Below, piece by piece: positions 56,373 to 64,000 of a DNA stretch of 64,000 bases. Made by a program: the position numbers and the translations under genes. The DNA comes from Flammeovirga agarivorans (GTDB lineage Bacteria; Bacteroidota; Bacteroidia; Cytophagales; Flammeovirgaceae): positions 1 through 64,000 of the forward strand of contig NZ_JABAIL010000007.1 of NCBI RefSeq assembly GCF_012641475.1. Direction: 5' to 3'. A model generated the notes under the pieces. That model did no database searches. It was not told where the DNA came from and saw only the letters and a program-made list of their open reading frames with translations. Within the stretch, counting starts at the first letter, position 1, and the number at the start of each line of letters is the position of its first letter.

Positions 56373-57491
56373 ATGATGTACAAAGGTAAACTATATAACG
56401 GTAAAAGTTCTAAATCTCATACTGCTACTGTAACCTGGGATTACAGAGACCAACTAAAGATTACTTACGAAACAATCACTGTACAAGAAGATCTGGAGGT
56501 CATCGTCAATAACTCATTTACCTACGAAAAAATCGACACTATAGAATTGATTACAAAAGGATTGGTACAAATCATATTTGATGATTTTCCACATCCTATT
56601 CTTGAAGTCGATGATATCAATTTTTATAAAGAACTTAAAGAGAAAGATGTAAAAATAGATGGAGATTTATCCTTCTATCATATCTTTAATTCACCCTTAA
56701 AAGCATTGGGCTTGGGTGTCACTTTTTTAGCAGCTGTATTGAGCTTCTATTTTTTTGCCATTCCTTTTTTATCACACCGTTTAGTAGATAATTTACCTAT
56801 TTCCTATGATGTTGAATGGGGAGAAAAGTCGGCAGAAATCATTTTGGATGAGGAGGAAATCAATAAAGAAGCATCTTTACTTGCTAATGAGCTGTTTCAT
56901 CAGACGGGGTTTACCTCAGAGTTTCCAATCGAATTCTACGTTGTTAACAGTGATATCGTCAATGCTTATGCGCTACCGGGAGGTAAGATTGTATTGTATA
57001 CAGGCCTCTTGGAAAAGATGGAAGATATTAATGAGCTTTATGCGTTGATAGGTCATGAAATAGGCCATGTAGAGCAACGACATTCTAGTAAATCCTTGGT
57101 TGAAGCTGCTGCTGGGTATGCTATTTTATCATTAATGCTGAGTGACATTAATGGTTTAACAGCTGTAATTACAGATCAGCTACATAATTTAAATAAACTT
57201 TCTTACAGTAGAAGTATGGAAAGTGAAGCTGACGAATATGCTCTTTATTTCCTAAAGGATGTACATGCTTCCGAAGAAGGTTTGGTGCACTTATTTGATA
57301 TTCTTATTGATGAATATGAAAATAATGAGGTGCTTAAGTATGCAAGTAAAGTGACTTTTCTTTCGACGCACCCTGATATTCATGAGAGAAAGAAAAATGC
57401 AGAAAAGGAAATTTCTTCTGACCAAAATAATGTATCTGATAAAGAATTGATGTTGTATGAAGACCTTATGTCTTCACTTAGTATAGAATAA
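56373..57491 (+). CDS. M48-family zinc metallopeptidase with N-terminal domain and membrane helix
   Basis: This 372-residue protein has a soluble N-terminal domain (1-105, beta-rich), one membrane helix (about 112-132), and a C-terminal M48 peptidase. The zinc site is HEIGH (H228, E229, H232) with a third ligand in SRSMESEADEYAL. LPGGKIVLYTGLLE is typical of the BepA/YfgC-HtpX type. It may degrade misfolded envelope proteins. The gene follows the DUF898 gene and is next to a small membrane protein, 16 bases downstream, all probably one operon. Confidence 0.9.
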   Translation: MMYKGKLYNGKSSKSHTATVTWDYRDQLKITYETITVQEDLEVIVNNSFTYEKIDTIELITKGLVQIIFDDFPHPILEVDDINFYKELKEKDVKIDGDLSFYHIFNSPLKALGLGVTFLAAVLSFYFFAIPFLSHRLVDNLPISYDVEWGEKSAEIILDEEEINKEASLLANELFHQTGFTSEFPIEFYVVNSDIVNAYALPGGKIVLYTGLLEKMEDINELYALIGHEIGHVEQRHSSKSLVEAAAGYAILSLMLSDINGLTAVITDQLHNLNKLSYSRSMESEADEYALYFLKDVHASEEGLVHLFDILIDEYENNEVLKYASKVTFLSTHPDIHERKKNAEKEISSDQNNVSDKELMLYEDLMSSLSIE

Positions 57492-57507
57492 CTTAATTAC
57501 AATTACT

Positions 57508-57906
57508 ATGAACAATACAGAAGACGAATTAAAATTAAACGGTGTCATAGTCTTGGCCTGTTTATTCTTTATTTCATTAATTGCAGGATTTGTAGTTTAC
57601 TTTGATGATAATTTTTACCTAGGCGAACTACTCATATCTACTGCTGTAATCATTTTTATCGCTTTAGTATTATCTGCTCTTTTTGAAAAGGCCAATGTCT
57701 ATATTTTTGGACTTTCAGCTATACTATATCCGGTTTTTTTACTTTACCTCTATTATTCTGATTCTATATCATCTGAAAATATTTTTGATGTGGAATTGAT
57801 GGGCTATGTCATCTTTGTTGAATATCTAATGATCAAATGTTCATTATCGTATTGGAGAGAAAGAAATCAAGCAGAGGTAGAAGAAAATGTTTACTCAGAA
57901 AGCTAG
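57508..57906 (+). CDS. Small four-helix membrane protein of unknown function
   Basis: This 132-residue protein has four hydrophobic helices (about 12-31, 38-58, 66-83 and 96-112) with an acidic C-terminus. I do not recognise a family. It is 16 bases after the M48 peptidase gene and probably belongs to the same operon. A terminator follows. Confidence 0.7.
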   Translation: MNNTEDELKLNGVIVLACLFFISLIAGFVVYFDDNFYLGELLISTAVIIFIALVLSALFEKANVYIFGLSAILYPVFLLYLYYSDSISSENIFDVELMGYVIFVEYLMIKCSLSYWRERNQAEVEENVYSES

Positions 57907-57934
57907 ATATTTCTATATAGTTCACTAATACTAT

Positions 57935-57989
57935 GAAAGGTTTCCTTATCACTTAAAGTTGTACTTTACTGATAAGGAAACCTTTTTTA
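57935..57989. terminator. Bidirectional terminator
   Basis: AAAGGTTTCCTTATC pairs with GATAAGGAAACCTTT and an inner AAAGT/ACTTT stem, with a T-run after it. Confidence 0.85.
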
Positions 57990-57996
57990 TCAACTC

Positions 57997-59571
57997 TTAT
58001 TTACTGTTTAATTTCTGAACTTCATCGTCAAGTGCTTTTAACTGTTGCATGCTCTCCATTTTCTTGAAATATTCGTAATTGATATTGTCTGCTCTTGGAG
58101 CTGCAGGTTGGAAAGGATATGCAGGTACTGTGGTGACAAATTTTGTAATTTGTTCGCCTATTGAACCAAATAACCACATATTTTCAACATACCATTTAAA
58201 TGCAGTTTTTGATTGATCTTGTGCTGTTTCAAAAGGATCCAATTTTAAATTGACGACCTTAGGAAAGGCGGGTACCGCTCTATACGCTTCTGACATATCA
58301 CCTTCTTGCACAGCAAAACTTACTTTCCATTCTTTCCATCTTACTGCATTTAGATCTCCTGTAGATGAGAAATAGTAGAACGTTTCTCTAGGTGATTCTT
58401 TGGCATTTCCTGCTAGATAATCTGTTAAATCATAACCATCTAAATGTACTCTAAATGTTTTTCCGTTAGCCTTATATCCTTTCTTTAATCGTTCTTTGAC
58501 ATCAGGAACACCCGCTGCACTCAATAATGTAGGCATCCAATCCATGTGCGACGCCATTCCATCATATTTGGTACCCGGTTTAATTACTCCTGGCCATTTA
58601 ATTACACAAGGAGCTCTAAACCCACCTTCCCAAGTGGTTCCTTTATCTCCTTTAAATGGTGATACTCCACCGTCAGGCCAAGTAAATTTTTGAGTACCAT
58701 TATCAGTCGACCAAATGACAATGGTGTTATCATCGATCCCTAGCTCTTCCAGTTTATTTAGTAAGACTCCTAAATGTCTATCATGTTCAATCATACCATC
58801 AGCATACTCACCGACACCTGTTTTTCCTTCAGATTCATTTTTCAAGTGTGTCCAGATGTGCATTCTTGTAGAATTAAACCATAAGAAAAAAGGTTTATCC
58901 GCTTTATGGGCTCTTTCAATAAAATCAGTAGCACCTTGCAGTAACTCATCATCTATAGTTTCCATTCTTTTTTTAGTCAGTGGTCCCGTATCAGAGACTC
59001 TACCATCTGTATAAGAATGAATAACACCCCTAGGTCCATATTTCTTTTTGAACTCTTCGTCTTTTGGATAGTAATAAGATTCAGGTTCTTCTTCCGCATT
59101 TAAGTGGTAAAGGTTACCGAAGAACTCATCAAAACCATGTTCTGTAGGTAAGTGTTCATCTCTATCTCCTAAATGGTTTTTACCAAATTGCCCTGTGGTA
59201 TATCCTTGGTTTTTTAAAAGGTCTGCGATGGTAGGTGCCCATTCGGGAATACCATGAGGAGAACCAGGAAGACCAATGGTAAGTAAACCTGTTCTAAATG
59301 GCTCTTCTCCTAGGATAAATGATGCTCGACCAGCAGTACAGCTTTGTTGAGAATAATAATGGGTAAATAGTCCACCTTCATGAGCAACTCTATCTATATT
59401 AGGTGTTTGGTACCCCATCATTCCTAAATTGTAAGCAGAAACGTTACTAAAGCCAATGTCATCACCCCAAACCACAAGGATATTGGGTCTTTTTGATTTT
59501 GCCTCTATTTGATGAAAAGTAAGTAATAATATGAATAGGTTGAAAATGGAGTAATAACGTATCTTTTTCAT
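57997..59571 (-). CDS. Arylsulfatase-like type I sulfatase
   Basis: This 524-residue protein has a signal peptide (to about residue 24) and a formylglycine sulfatase fold. The active-site motif is CTAGR at 78-82, the C-x-A-x-R variant, inside YYSQQSCTAGRASFILGE. WGDDIGFSN provides the first metal ligands and GQFGKNHLGD the second family box (K replaces the usual KWHLG order with KNHLG). IWSTDNGTQKFTWPDGG gives the other metal ligands. It is a different subfamily from the sulfatase at 46 kb, so probably has a different sulfate position or sugar. It diverges from the glycosidase gene at 59.9 kb. Confidence 0.93.
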   Translation of the reverse strand: MKKIRYYSIFNLFILLLTFHQIEAKSKRPNILVVWGDDIGFSNVSAYNLGMMGYQTPNIDRVAHEGGLFTHYYSQQSCTAGRASFILGEEPFRTGLLTIGLPGSPHGIPEWAPTIADLLKNQGYTTGQFGKNHLGDRDEHLPTEHGFDEFFGNLYHLNAEEEPESYYYPKDEEFKKKYGPRGVIHSYTDGRVSDTGPLTKKRMETIDDELLQGATDFIERAHKADKPFFLWFNSTRMHIWTHLKNESEGKTGVGEYADGMIEHDRHLGVLLNKLEELGIDDNTIVIWSTDNGTQKFTWPDGGVSPFKGDKGTTWEGGFRAPCVIKWPGVIKPGTKYDGMASHMDWMPTLLSAAGVPDVKERLKKGYKANGKTFRVHLDGYDLTDYLAGNAKESPRETFYYFSSTGDLNAVRWKEWKVSFAVQEGDMSEAYRAVPAFPKVVNLKLDPFETAQDQSKTAFKWYVENMWLFGSIGEQITKFVTTVPAYPFQPAAPRADNINYEYFKKMESMQQLKALDDEVQKLNSK

Positions 59572-59867
59572 ATCTCTTCATTGTTTAATGTTAAACTAAT
59601 AATACAAATATGATCACAAAAAATATCAATGAAATTGAGGTATGATAAGAAAAGACGATTCCCATAATTTGAATAGGAGTTGAGTAAAAGTAGGCTTAAG
59701 AGAACCTGACTGAGAATTTGACAAAATATTTGATGTTACAAACTCTTAATGGTTGATAAATTTTTATTTCGAAACCGATTTCAAAAGAGAATAGAATTTT
59801 ACTAAATAGAAACTTGTTGTAAATTACTGAAGATTAAATTCATCGAGGAAAATCAAATTTAAACCAA

Positions 59868-62552
59868 ATGAATAGAACCCTACGATTGTTGGCAGCAGGC
59901 TGTCTAATGGCTTTTACTGCATGTGATTCTGGAAATGAAAATACTTTATATGAATCCGAAACATACAATGTGTATAAAGATCATGTTACCCAAGGAGATT
60001 TTACTGCCACAGTAGTATCGCCAAAAGAAATGACATCTAACTATAAGAGTCCACTTCAAGATGCATACAGCAGAGCAATCGAATTTAAATTCAGTATAAA
60101 TGGAAAAGATGATGAACTAGCCTATGGTAAAAACCACCGCCTAGTTATTCATCCGGAAGATGGAAACTATACTTCACCAACAATTGTTTTTGGAGAACAT
60201 CATTTGGACGATGAGAAGGTCGACAAAATGGATTGGTTGGAAAAGAATACAGAAGTAACTATCAAATTAGATATGTCGCCTGTATTAAATGCCTTCAAAA
60301 CAAAAGGGTATTATGAAGATATTCATGGTGAGAAGATTTACCAAAATGACTTTAAAGGGGTTTATGTAGCAGGAGGAAGTGCTCCAATGCGCTGGGACTT
60401 CGACAATTTAGGAGATGTAGAACAACTGACGGATAAGGATGGTGATGGTATTTATGAAATCACTTTAGTGATGAATCAGCCAGATCCTGAAAAAATCACT
60501 TCACCAGTGTGGAAATCAACTAAAAATCTATCTAAGTATCCAACCTTTACTTCTGATATTCCTTTAGTAGATGCTCTTTATAATTTAGCATTGAACGAAC
60601 TTGTGGCCGATTCTGAAGCAGATGGTACTTTTAGAACTGGTAAAGAATGGGGTGGAGTTTGGACAAGAGATATTTCTTATTCTATTGTTTTAAGCTTATC
60701 AATTTTAGACCCTCAAAGAGCTATTACTTCTTTAAGAAGAAAGGTAAAAAGAGATAGAATTATTCAAGATACAGGTTCTGGTGGAGCATGGCCTGTCTCT
60801 TCTGATAGAGTAACTTGGGCTTTAGCAGCATGGAATGTTTATACTACAACTGGTGATCAGGGGTGGTTAAAAGAAGCATACAAAGTTATTGCAAATACCA
60901 TAGACGATGATATGCATGTTGTTTATGATCCAGCAACAGGTTTAATGAGAGGAGAGTCATCTTTCTTGGATTGGAGAAAGCAGACTTACCCTAGATGGAT
61001 GGATAACGTTGATATCTACAGATCATTGAACTTAGGAACAAATGTGGATCATTTTGAGGCCATGAATATCGCTGCTAGAATGGCTCGATTATTAGGAAAA
61101 GAAAAAGACTACCAAAAATATAATGAGTATGCTGTTAACCTTAAAAATGCCATTAATAATCACCTTTGGTTAGAAAAAGAGGGATACTACGCACAATATC
61201 TATACGGTAGAGATCATATGATCCTTTCTCCAAAATATGAAGCATTAGGTGAGGCATTGGCTGTAATTTTTGATGTTGCTGATGAAAATAGAGCGAAAAG
61301 CATTGTAGAAAATTCACCAATCACTCCATATGGTGCTGCTTGTGTTTATCCTCAGATTCCTGGTATTAGACCTTATCATAACAATGGTATTTGGCCATTT
61401 GTACAGGCTTATTGGAACATTGCAACAGCAAAGGCAGGGAATGGTACTGCTTTAGAGCAAGGTTTGGCATCGATTTACAGACCTGCGGCCTTATTCTTAA
61501 CCAACAAAGAGAATTTTGTAGCAGAAGATGGTGATTATATGGATACTGAGGTTAACTCTGATGAGATGTTATGGAGTTTGTCTGGTAACATGGCGATGAT
61601 TTACAAAGTATATTTTGGTATTTCTATTGATGAAAAAGGCATCTTAAGCTTTAATCCTGTAGTACCAAAAGTATATGGAGGTAGCAAAGAATTGAAAAAC
61701 GTAAAGCTTTGGAAAAATAACTTTGATATCACTCTAAAAGGTTACGGTAGTAAGATCAAATCATTTACAATAGATGGAAAAGCATCTGATGAATTTACCT
61801 TTAACTTGAAAAAAGGAGGAAATCATAAAATTGATATAGTCTTAGCTGATAATGATATTACTGAAGGAACGACATCAAACAAAGTAGCTAATAAATTCCA
61901 CCTTGAAAACCCAAATGTTACATATAAAGGTGATCAATTAACATGGAAAGCAGTGAAGGGAGCAGTTAATTACGAAATCATCAAGAATGGTAAGGTAATC
62001 GCCACTCAGAATGAAACGTCATTTACAATCAAGAAAGAGAAAGAGGTAGATGAGTATGCTGTTAGAGCAATAGATAGTGATAATTTCCCATCATATATTT
62101 CTGAACCAATTTCAGTAGGGGATATCAAAATCAAGAATGTTTCGAGAATTGCGAGTGCAAGTAAGAAAATCGATATTAAAGCAGCTCCGTCAGGAATGGT
62201 AGAAGTTTCTAAGAAAAGAAATAAGAAAGTAGATTTTAAAATCACTGTTCCAGAATCTGGAGAATATATGGTTTGGTTCTCTTACACAAATGGTAGCGGT
62301 CCATGGAATACAGATAATAAATGTGCAATACGTAATTTATTTGTAAATGGAACGGATCAAGGTGCTTTAGTTATGGCACAGCGAGGTACTGAAGAATGGT
62401 CAAGTATTGGTATGACAAACCATATTCCTGTACAATTAAAGAAAGGAGCCAATAAATTATCTATCCGTTTTGAATCGTACGATGAAAATATGAATGTTGA
62501 TGTAAATACAGCACTTATAGAAAACGTATACTACGGTAAAGCGAGTAAATAA
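59868..62552 (+). CDS. Lipoprotein (alpha/alpha)6-barrel glycosidase (MGH1-like)
   Basis: This 894-residue lipoprotein (lipobox TAC, Cys19) has an N-terminal beta domain (about 25-215). A six-hairpin (alpha/alpha)6 catalytic domain (about 220-610) follows, with TGKEWGGVWTRDISYS, SGGAWPVSSDRVTWALAAWNVY, RGESSFLDWR and YHNNGIWPFVQAYW. This is the MGH1/GH63-like type, and the catalytic acids are likely the Asp of WTRD and Glu of GES or NSDEM. After it come a fibronectin-type stretch (about 680-745; EIIKNGKVIATQNETSFTI) and a carbohydrate-binding-like end (about 770-890). The exact substrate is unknown. It is divergent from a sulfatase gene, suggesting shared use on one glycan. Confidence 0.85.
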   Translation: MNRTLRLLAAGCLMAFTACDSGNENTLYESETYNVYKDHVTQGDFTATVVSPKEMTSNYKSPLQDAYSRAIEFKFSINGKDDELAYGKNHRLVIHPEDGNYTSPTIVFGEHHLDDEKVDKMDWLEKNTEVTIKLDMSPVLNAFKTKGYYEDIHGEKIYQNDFKGVYVAGGSAPMRWDFDNLGDVEQLTDKDGDGIYEITLVMNQPDPEKITSPVWKSTKNLSKYPTFTSDIPLVDALYNLALNELVADSEADGTFRTGKEWGGVWTRDISYSIVLSLSILDPQRAITSLRRKVKRDRIIQDTGSGGAWPVSSDRVTWALAAWNVYTTTGDQGWLKEAYKVIANTIDDDMHVVYDPATGLMRGESSFLDWRKQTYPRWMDNVDIYRSLNLGTNVDHFEAMNIAARMARLLGKEKDYQKYNEYAVNLKNAINNHLWLEKEGYYAQYLYGRDHMILSPKYEALGEALAVIFDVADENRAKSIVENSPITPYGAACVYPQIPGIRPYHNNGIWPFVQAYWNIATAKAGNGTALEQGLASIYRPAALFLTNKENFVAEDGDYMDTEVNSDEMLWSLSGNMAMIYKVYFGISIDEKGILSFNPVVPKVYGGSKELKNVKLWKNNFDITLKGYGSKIKSFTIDGKASDEFTFNLKKGGNHKIDIVLADNDITEGTTSNKVANKFHLENPNVTYKGDQLTWKAVKGAVNYEIIKNGKVIATQNETSFTIKKEKEVDEYAVRAIDSDNFPSYISEPISVGDIKIKNVSRIASASKKIDIKAAPSGMVEVSKKRNKKVDFKITVPESGEYMVWFSYTNGSGPWNTDNKCAIRNLFVNGTDQGALVMAQRGTEEWSSIGMTNHIPVQLKKGANKLSIRFESYDENMNVDVNTALIENVYYGKASK

Positions 62553-62570
62553 GGTCTTTAAATAGAAAAT

Positions 62571-62611
62571 AAAGGAGGTAGAATCAATTAAGATTTCACC
62601 TCCTTTTTTTA
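62571..62611. terminator. Bidirectional terminator
   Basis: AAAGGAGGT pairs with ACCTCCTTT with a further GAATC/GATTT stem, then seven T. Confidence 0.85.
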
Positions 62612-62634
62612 TATTTTTTTATCGTCGAAATGCC

Positions 62635-62985
62635 CTATATCATCCCATTATTATTAAAGAGGGCTACTTTTTCTGGAATAGGGTAAGTCTGTAATTTTGA
62701 GAAATCTTTCTTCCAAAAATCCATGTCAAGGATCTCATTATTGACATTTTTCGTGAGTGTAATCACTACAGGAACTTCATCACTATCTCTATAAACCACT
62801 TGGACAATATCCCCTGCATAGGCCGCCTTTTCAGGTGGTGTAAAGTTTATACTTCCCATAACAGCATTTTCATAATCATCTACCATGGTTGGTAATTCAA
62901 AACTCTCAGGTTTTAATCCTCCTAAAGTGATTAGGTGTTGTACAAGAGTTATTTCCTCCTGTCTCACTTCTCTTCTTTGACTCAT
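62635..62985 (-). CDS. Small conserved protein, DUF6984-like
   Basis: This protein of about 116 residues has REVRQEEITLVQHLITLGGLKPESFELPT, followed by a beta-rich acidic part. I recall this opening from a small family of uncharacterised Bacteroidota proteins (DUF6984), but this is from memory. I chose the ATG at 62985 because the 29 codons upstream form an AT-rich hydrophobic stretch. It has no predicted signal or membrane segment and converges on the glycosidase gene. Confidence 0.65.
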   Translation of the reverse strand: MSQRREVRQEEITLVQHLITLGGLKPESFELPTMVDDYENAVMGSINFTPPEKAAYAGDIVQVVYRDSDEVPVVITLTKNVNNEILDMDFWKKDFSKLQTYPIPEKVALFNNNGMI

Positions 62986-63139
62986 AATTATAATTTTCAA
63001 CAAAATTAAAGTAAATAGCCAAAAAAGCCATCCTTTGTGGTAAGATGGCATATATAATATTTCTTTATTCAAATATTAGTCTCAGAATCAGTTGGTACAC
63101 ATGTCATTCATACTTTTCTGTTTTCTACAGAATAGGTTC

Positions 63140-63241
63140 TCATTTGATTAATTCAATAATGATAGAACCGATAACTGTAAATAAGATAATACTTGTTGTG
63201 ATAATTGTGGAAAGAATCTCCGTTGTTAATGTATTTTTCAT
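63140..63241 (-). CDS. Possible 33-residue single-helix membrane peptide
   Basis: An ATG-started frame encodes MKNTLTTEILSTIITTS followed by a hydrophobic stretch (IILFTVIGSIIIELI) and ends in K and a TGA stop. The basic start and single membrane helix look like a small membrane protein. There is no promoter or homology evidence. Confidence 0.35.
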   Translation of the reverse strand: MKNTLTTEILSTIITTSIILFTVIGSIIIELIK

Positions 63242-63367
63242 TGATACAAAAGTTTATTAACCATAATGTTGTTTCTTCAAAAGTAACAATGATACTTTAT
63301 TTTTAAAACACAATAATTATTAAGTAATAGATTCGAAAAATGTTACTAATTGCCTGTCTACAAACTA

Positions 63368-63400
63368 AAAAGCCACCCTATAAATATAGAATGGCTTTCT
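63368..63400 (-). terminator. Terminator of the lipoprotein gene at the window end
   Basis: AAAGCCA pairs with TGGCTTT with an inner CTAT/ATAG stem. On the minus strand a T-run follows. Confidence 0.7.
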
Positions 63401-63472
63401 CAATATTCTCTTCTATCGTCCAAATAGAATCGTATGAAATGAAATGAAAAACTACTAATAATATATCTTTCG

Positions 63473-63955
63473 TTACATCAGTGGAAATGCATAAATATTT
63501 TTTGCCTTTCCTCCCTGAACTTTAACGTATTTCTCAATGATTTTTTGATGGATATCTTTCTCTTCTACAATCTCATATCCTTCTTGTGTCAGAGTGTCTC
63601 CTTTTATCGTTACAGTGAAATCGAAATCATAACCTTCAAATGCTCTGTGAGTACAGTATTCTAGGTTTTCTTTGTACTGATTTCCTTTTAAAGTATAAGC
63701 ACCTCCACCAGCAATAAACTTTGCTTTGGTTGAGTCAATTCCTTTGTGCTCGTCATGATTAAGAAAGGCAAAATGGTTCTGATTAATTATCTTAATCATT
63801 CTGATACCATCCATTTCAAGATGCTCTACTGTATCTTCTTTTATGGTAACTGCTGAAATAAGCTCCCATGTACCCTGAATATTGGGTTGTTGGTCTACTT
63901 CAATACAGCTAAATATTGACAGTAATAGTAATATGTAAATTGAGCCTTTTCTCAT
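63473..63955 (-). CDS. Small lipoprotein, lipocalin-like
   Basis: This protein of about 160 residues has a lipoprotein signal (MRKGSIYILLLLSIFSC). A lipocalin-like opening IQGTWELISAVTI follows, then beta strands with IRMIKIINQNHFAFLNHDEH and GGGAYTLKGNQY. Similar small proteins are common in Bacteroidota, with unknown role. The start could also be the ATG at 63967, four codons upstream; I prefer 63955 because it gives a shorter basic start. A terminator follows on the same strand. Confidence 0.72.
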   Translation of the reverse strand: MRKGSIYILLLLSIFSCIEVDQQPNIQGTWELISAVTIKEDTVEHLEMDGIRMIKIINQNHFAFLNHDEHKGIDSTKAKFIAGGGAYTLKGNQYKENLEYCTHRAFEGYDFDFTVTIKGDTLTQEGYEIVEEKDIHQKIIEKYVKVQGGKAKNIYAFPLM

Positions 63956-64000
63956 AATCTGAATCATTTTGTAACGATTACATTACAAAAGTGTAGAATA

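Larger units (their letters stand above)
62986..63472. other. Intergenic region with a possible small membrane-peptide gene
   Basis: About 490 bases between two leftward genes. It holds a 33-codon leftward frame (63140-63241) and the terminator at 63368-63398. A rightward frame at 63045-63260 has no support. Confidence 0.5.

Noticed and set aside
63045-63260. A 71-codon rightward frame in the last intergenic region
   Set aside because: It lies opposite the more plausible small membrane peptide and shows no motif.

Overview
The window looks like the replication-origin region of a secondary replicon (chromid or very large plasmid) of a marine, polysaccharide-degrading member of the Bacteroidota, most like Flammeovirga and its relatives. 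Reasons: strongly AT-rich DNA; a Bacteroidota-type promoter (TTTG, 18-bp spacer, TATATTTG) before parA; a type IX secretion sorting domain; sulfatases, a GH95 fucosidase and many lipoproteins; and housekeeping-type genes (pyrF, fabH, metY, sbcB) beside a plasmid-style origin. The taxon is inferred from gene content only; there is no rRNA or tRNA here.

Layout. 0.2-3.5 kb: a membrane-anchored secreted protein and exonuclease I, both leftward. 3.7-8.9 kb: the replication and partition core, with a ribbon-helix-helix protein, a Rep_3 initiator (leftward), an 819-bp iteron-filled origin, an HTH-ParA fusion, a ParB-like protein, and a membrane/coiled-coil/HTH protein. 9.0-12.6 kb: about 3.2 kb of non-coding DNA in two blocks around one DinB-like gene. 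It carries seven copies of an 18-bp palindrome (TTTGGCAAATTTGCCAAA or one-to-two-base variants), each close to an iteron, and looks like a centromere. 12.6-14.6 kb: an acetyltransferase and a divergent DprA-like protein.

14.6-35 kb: lipoproteins and outer-membrane proteins, a serine hydrolase with a small membrane protein, MetY, a LytS/LytR two-component pair, an AlkB-like dioxygenase, a transglutaminase-like protein, a methyltransferase, a T9SS cargo protein, an LRR lipoprotein and a phosphatase/kinase pair. 36.6-47.9 kb: an outer-membrane barrel protein, a beta-helix lipoprotein, a GH95 alpha-L-fucosidase and a sulfatase, which suggests use of a sulfated fucose-containing glycan; a second sulfatase and an (alpha/alpha)6 glycosidase lie at 58-62.5 kb. 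48-57.9 kb: CorA-like and DASS transporters, FabH, PyrF, a HAD hydrolase, SelO, and a DUF898/M48 peptidase/membrane protein run.

The most striking signal is a 16-bp iteron, roughly GTAKCATWTRAGWYAY, present about 40 times. It is dense at the origin (15 copies in 640 bp) and in the centromere-like blocks, but it also sits inside at least eight protein-coding genes from 0.2 to 23 kb. There it often shows up as a recurring peptide, (S/N/T)DL(N/Y)(A/D)T. I found no convincing copy from about 29 kb to the end. One perfect copy of the palindrome lies alone at 46.06 kb. This suggests a dispersed Rep-binding and partition-site system around the origin.
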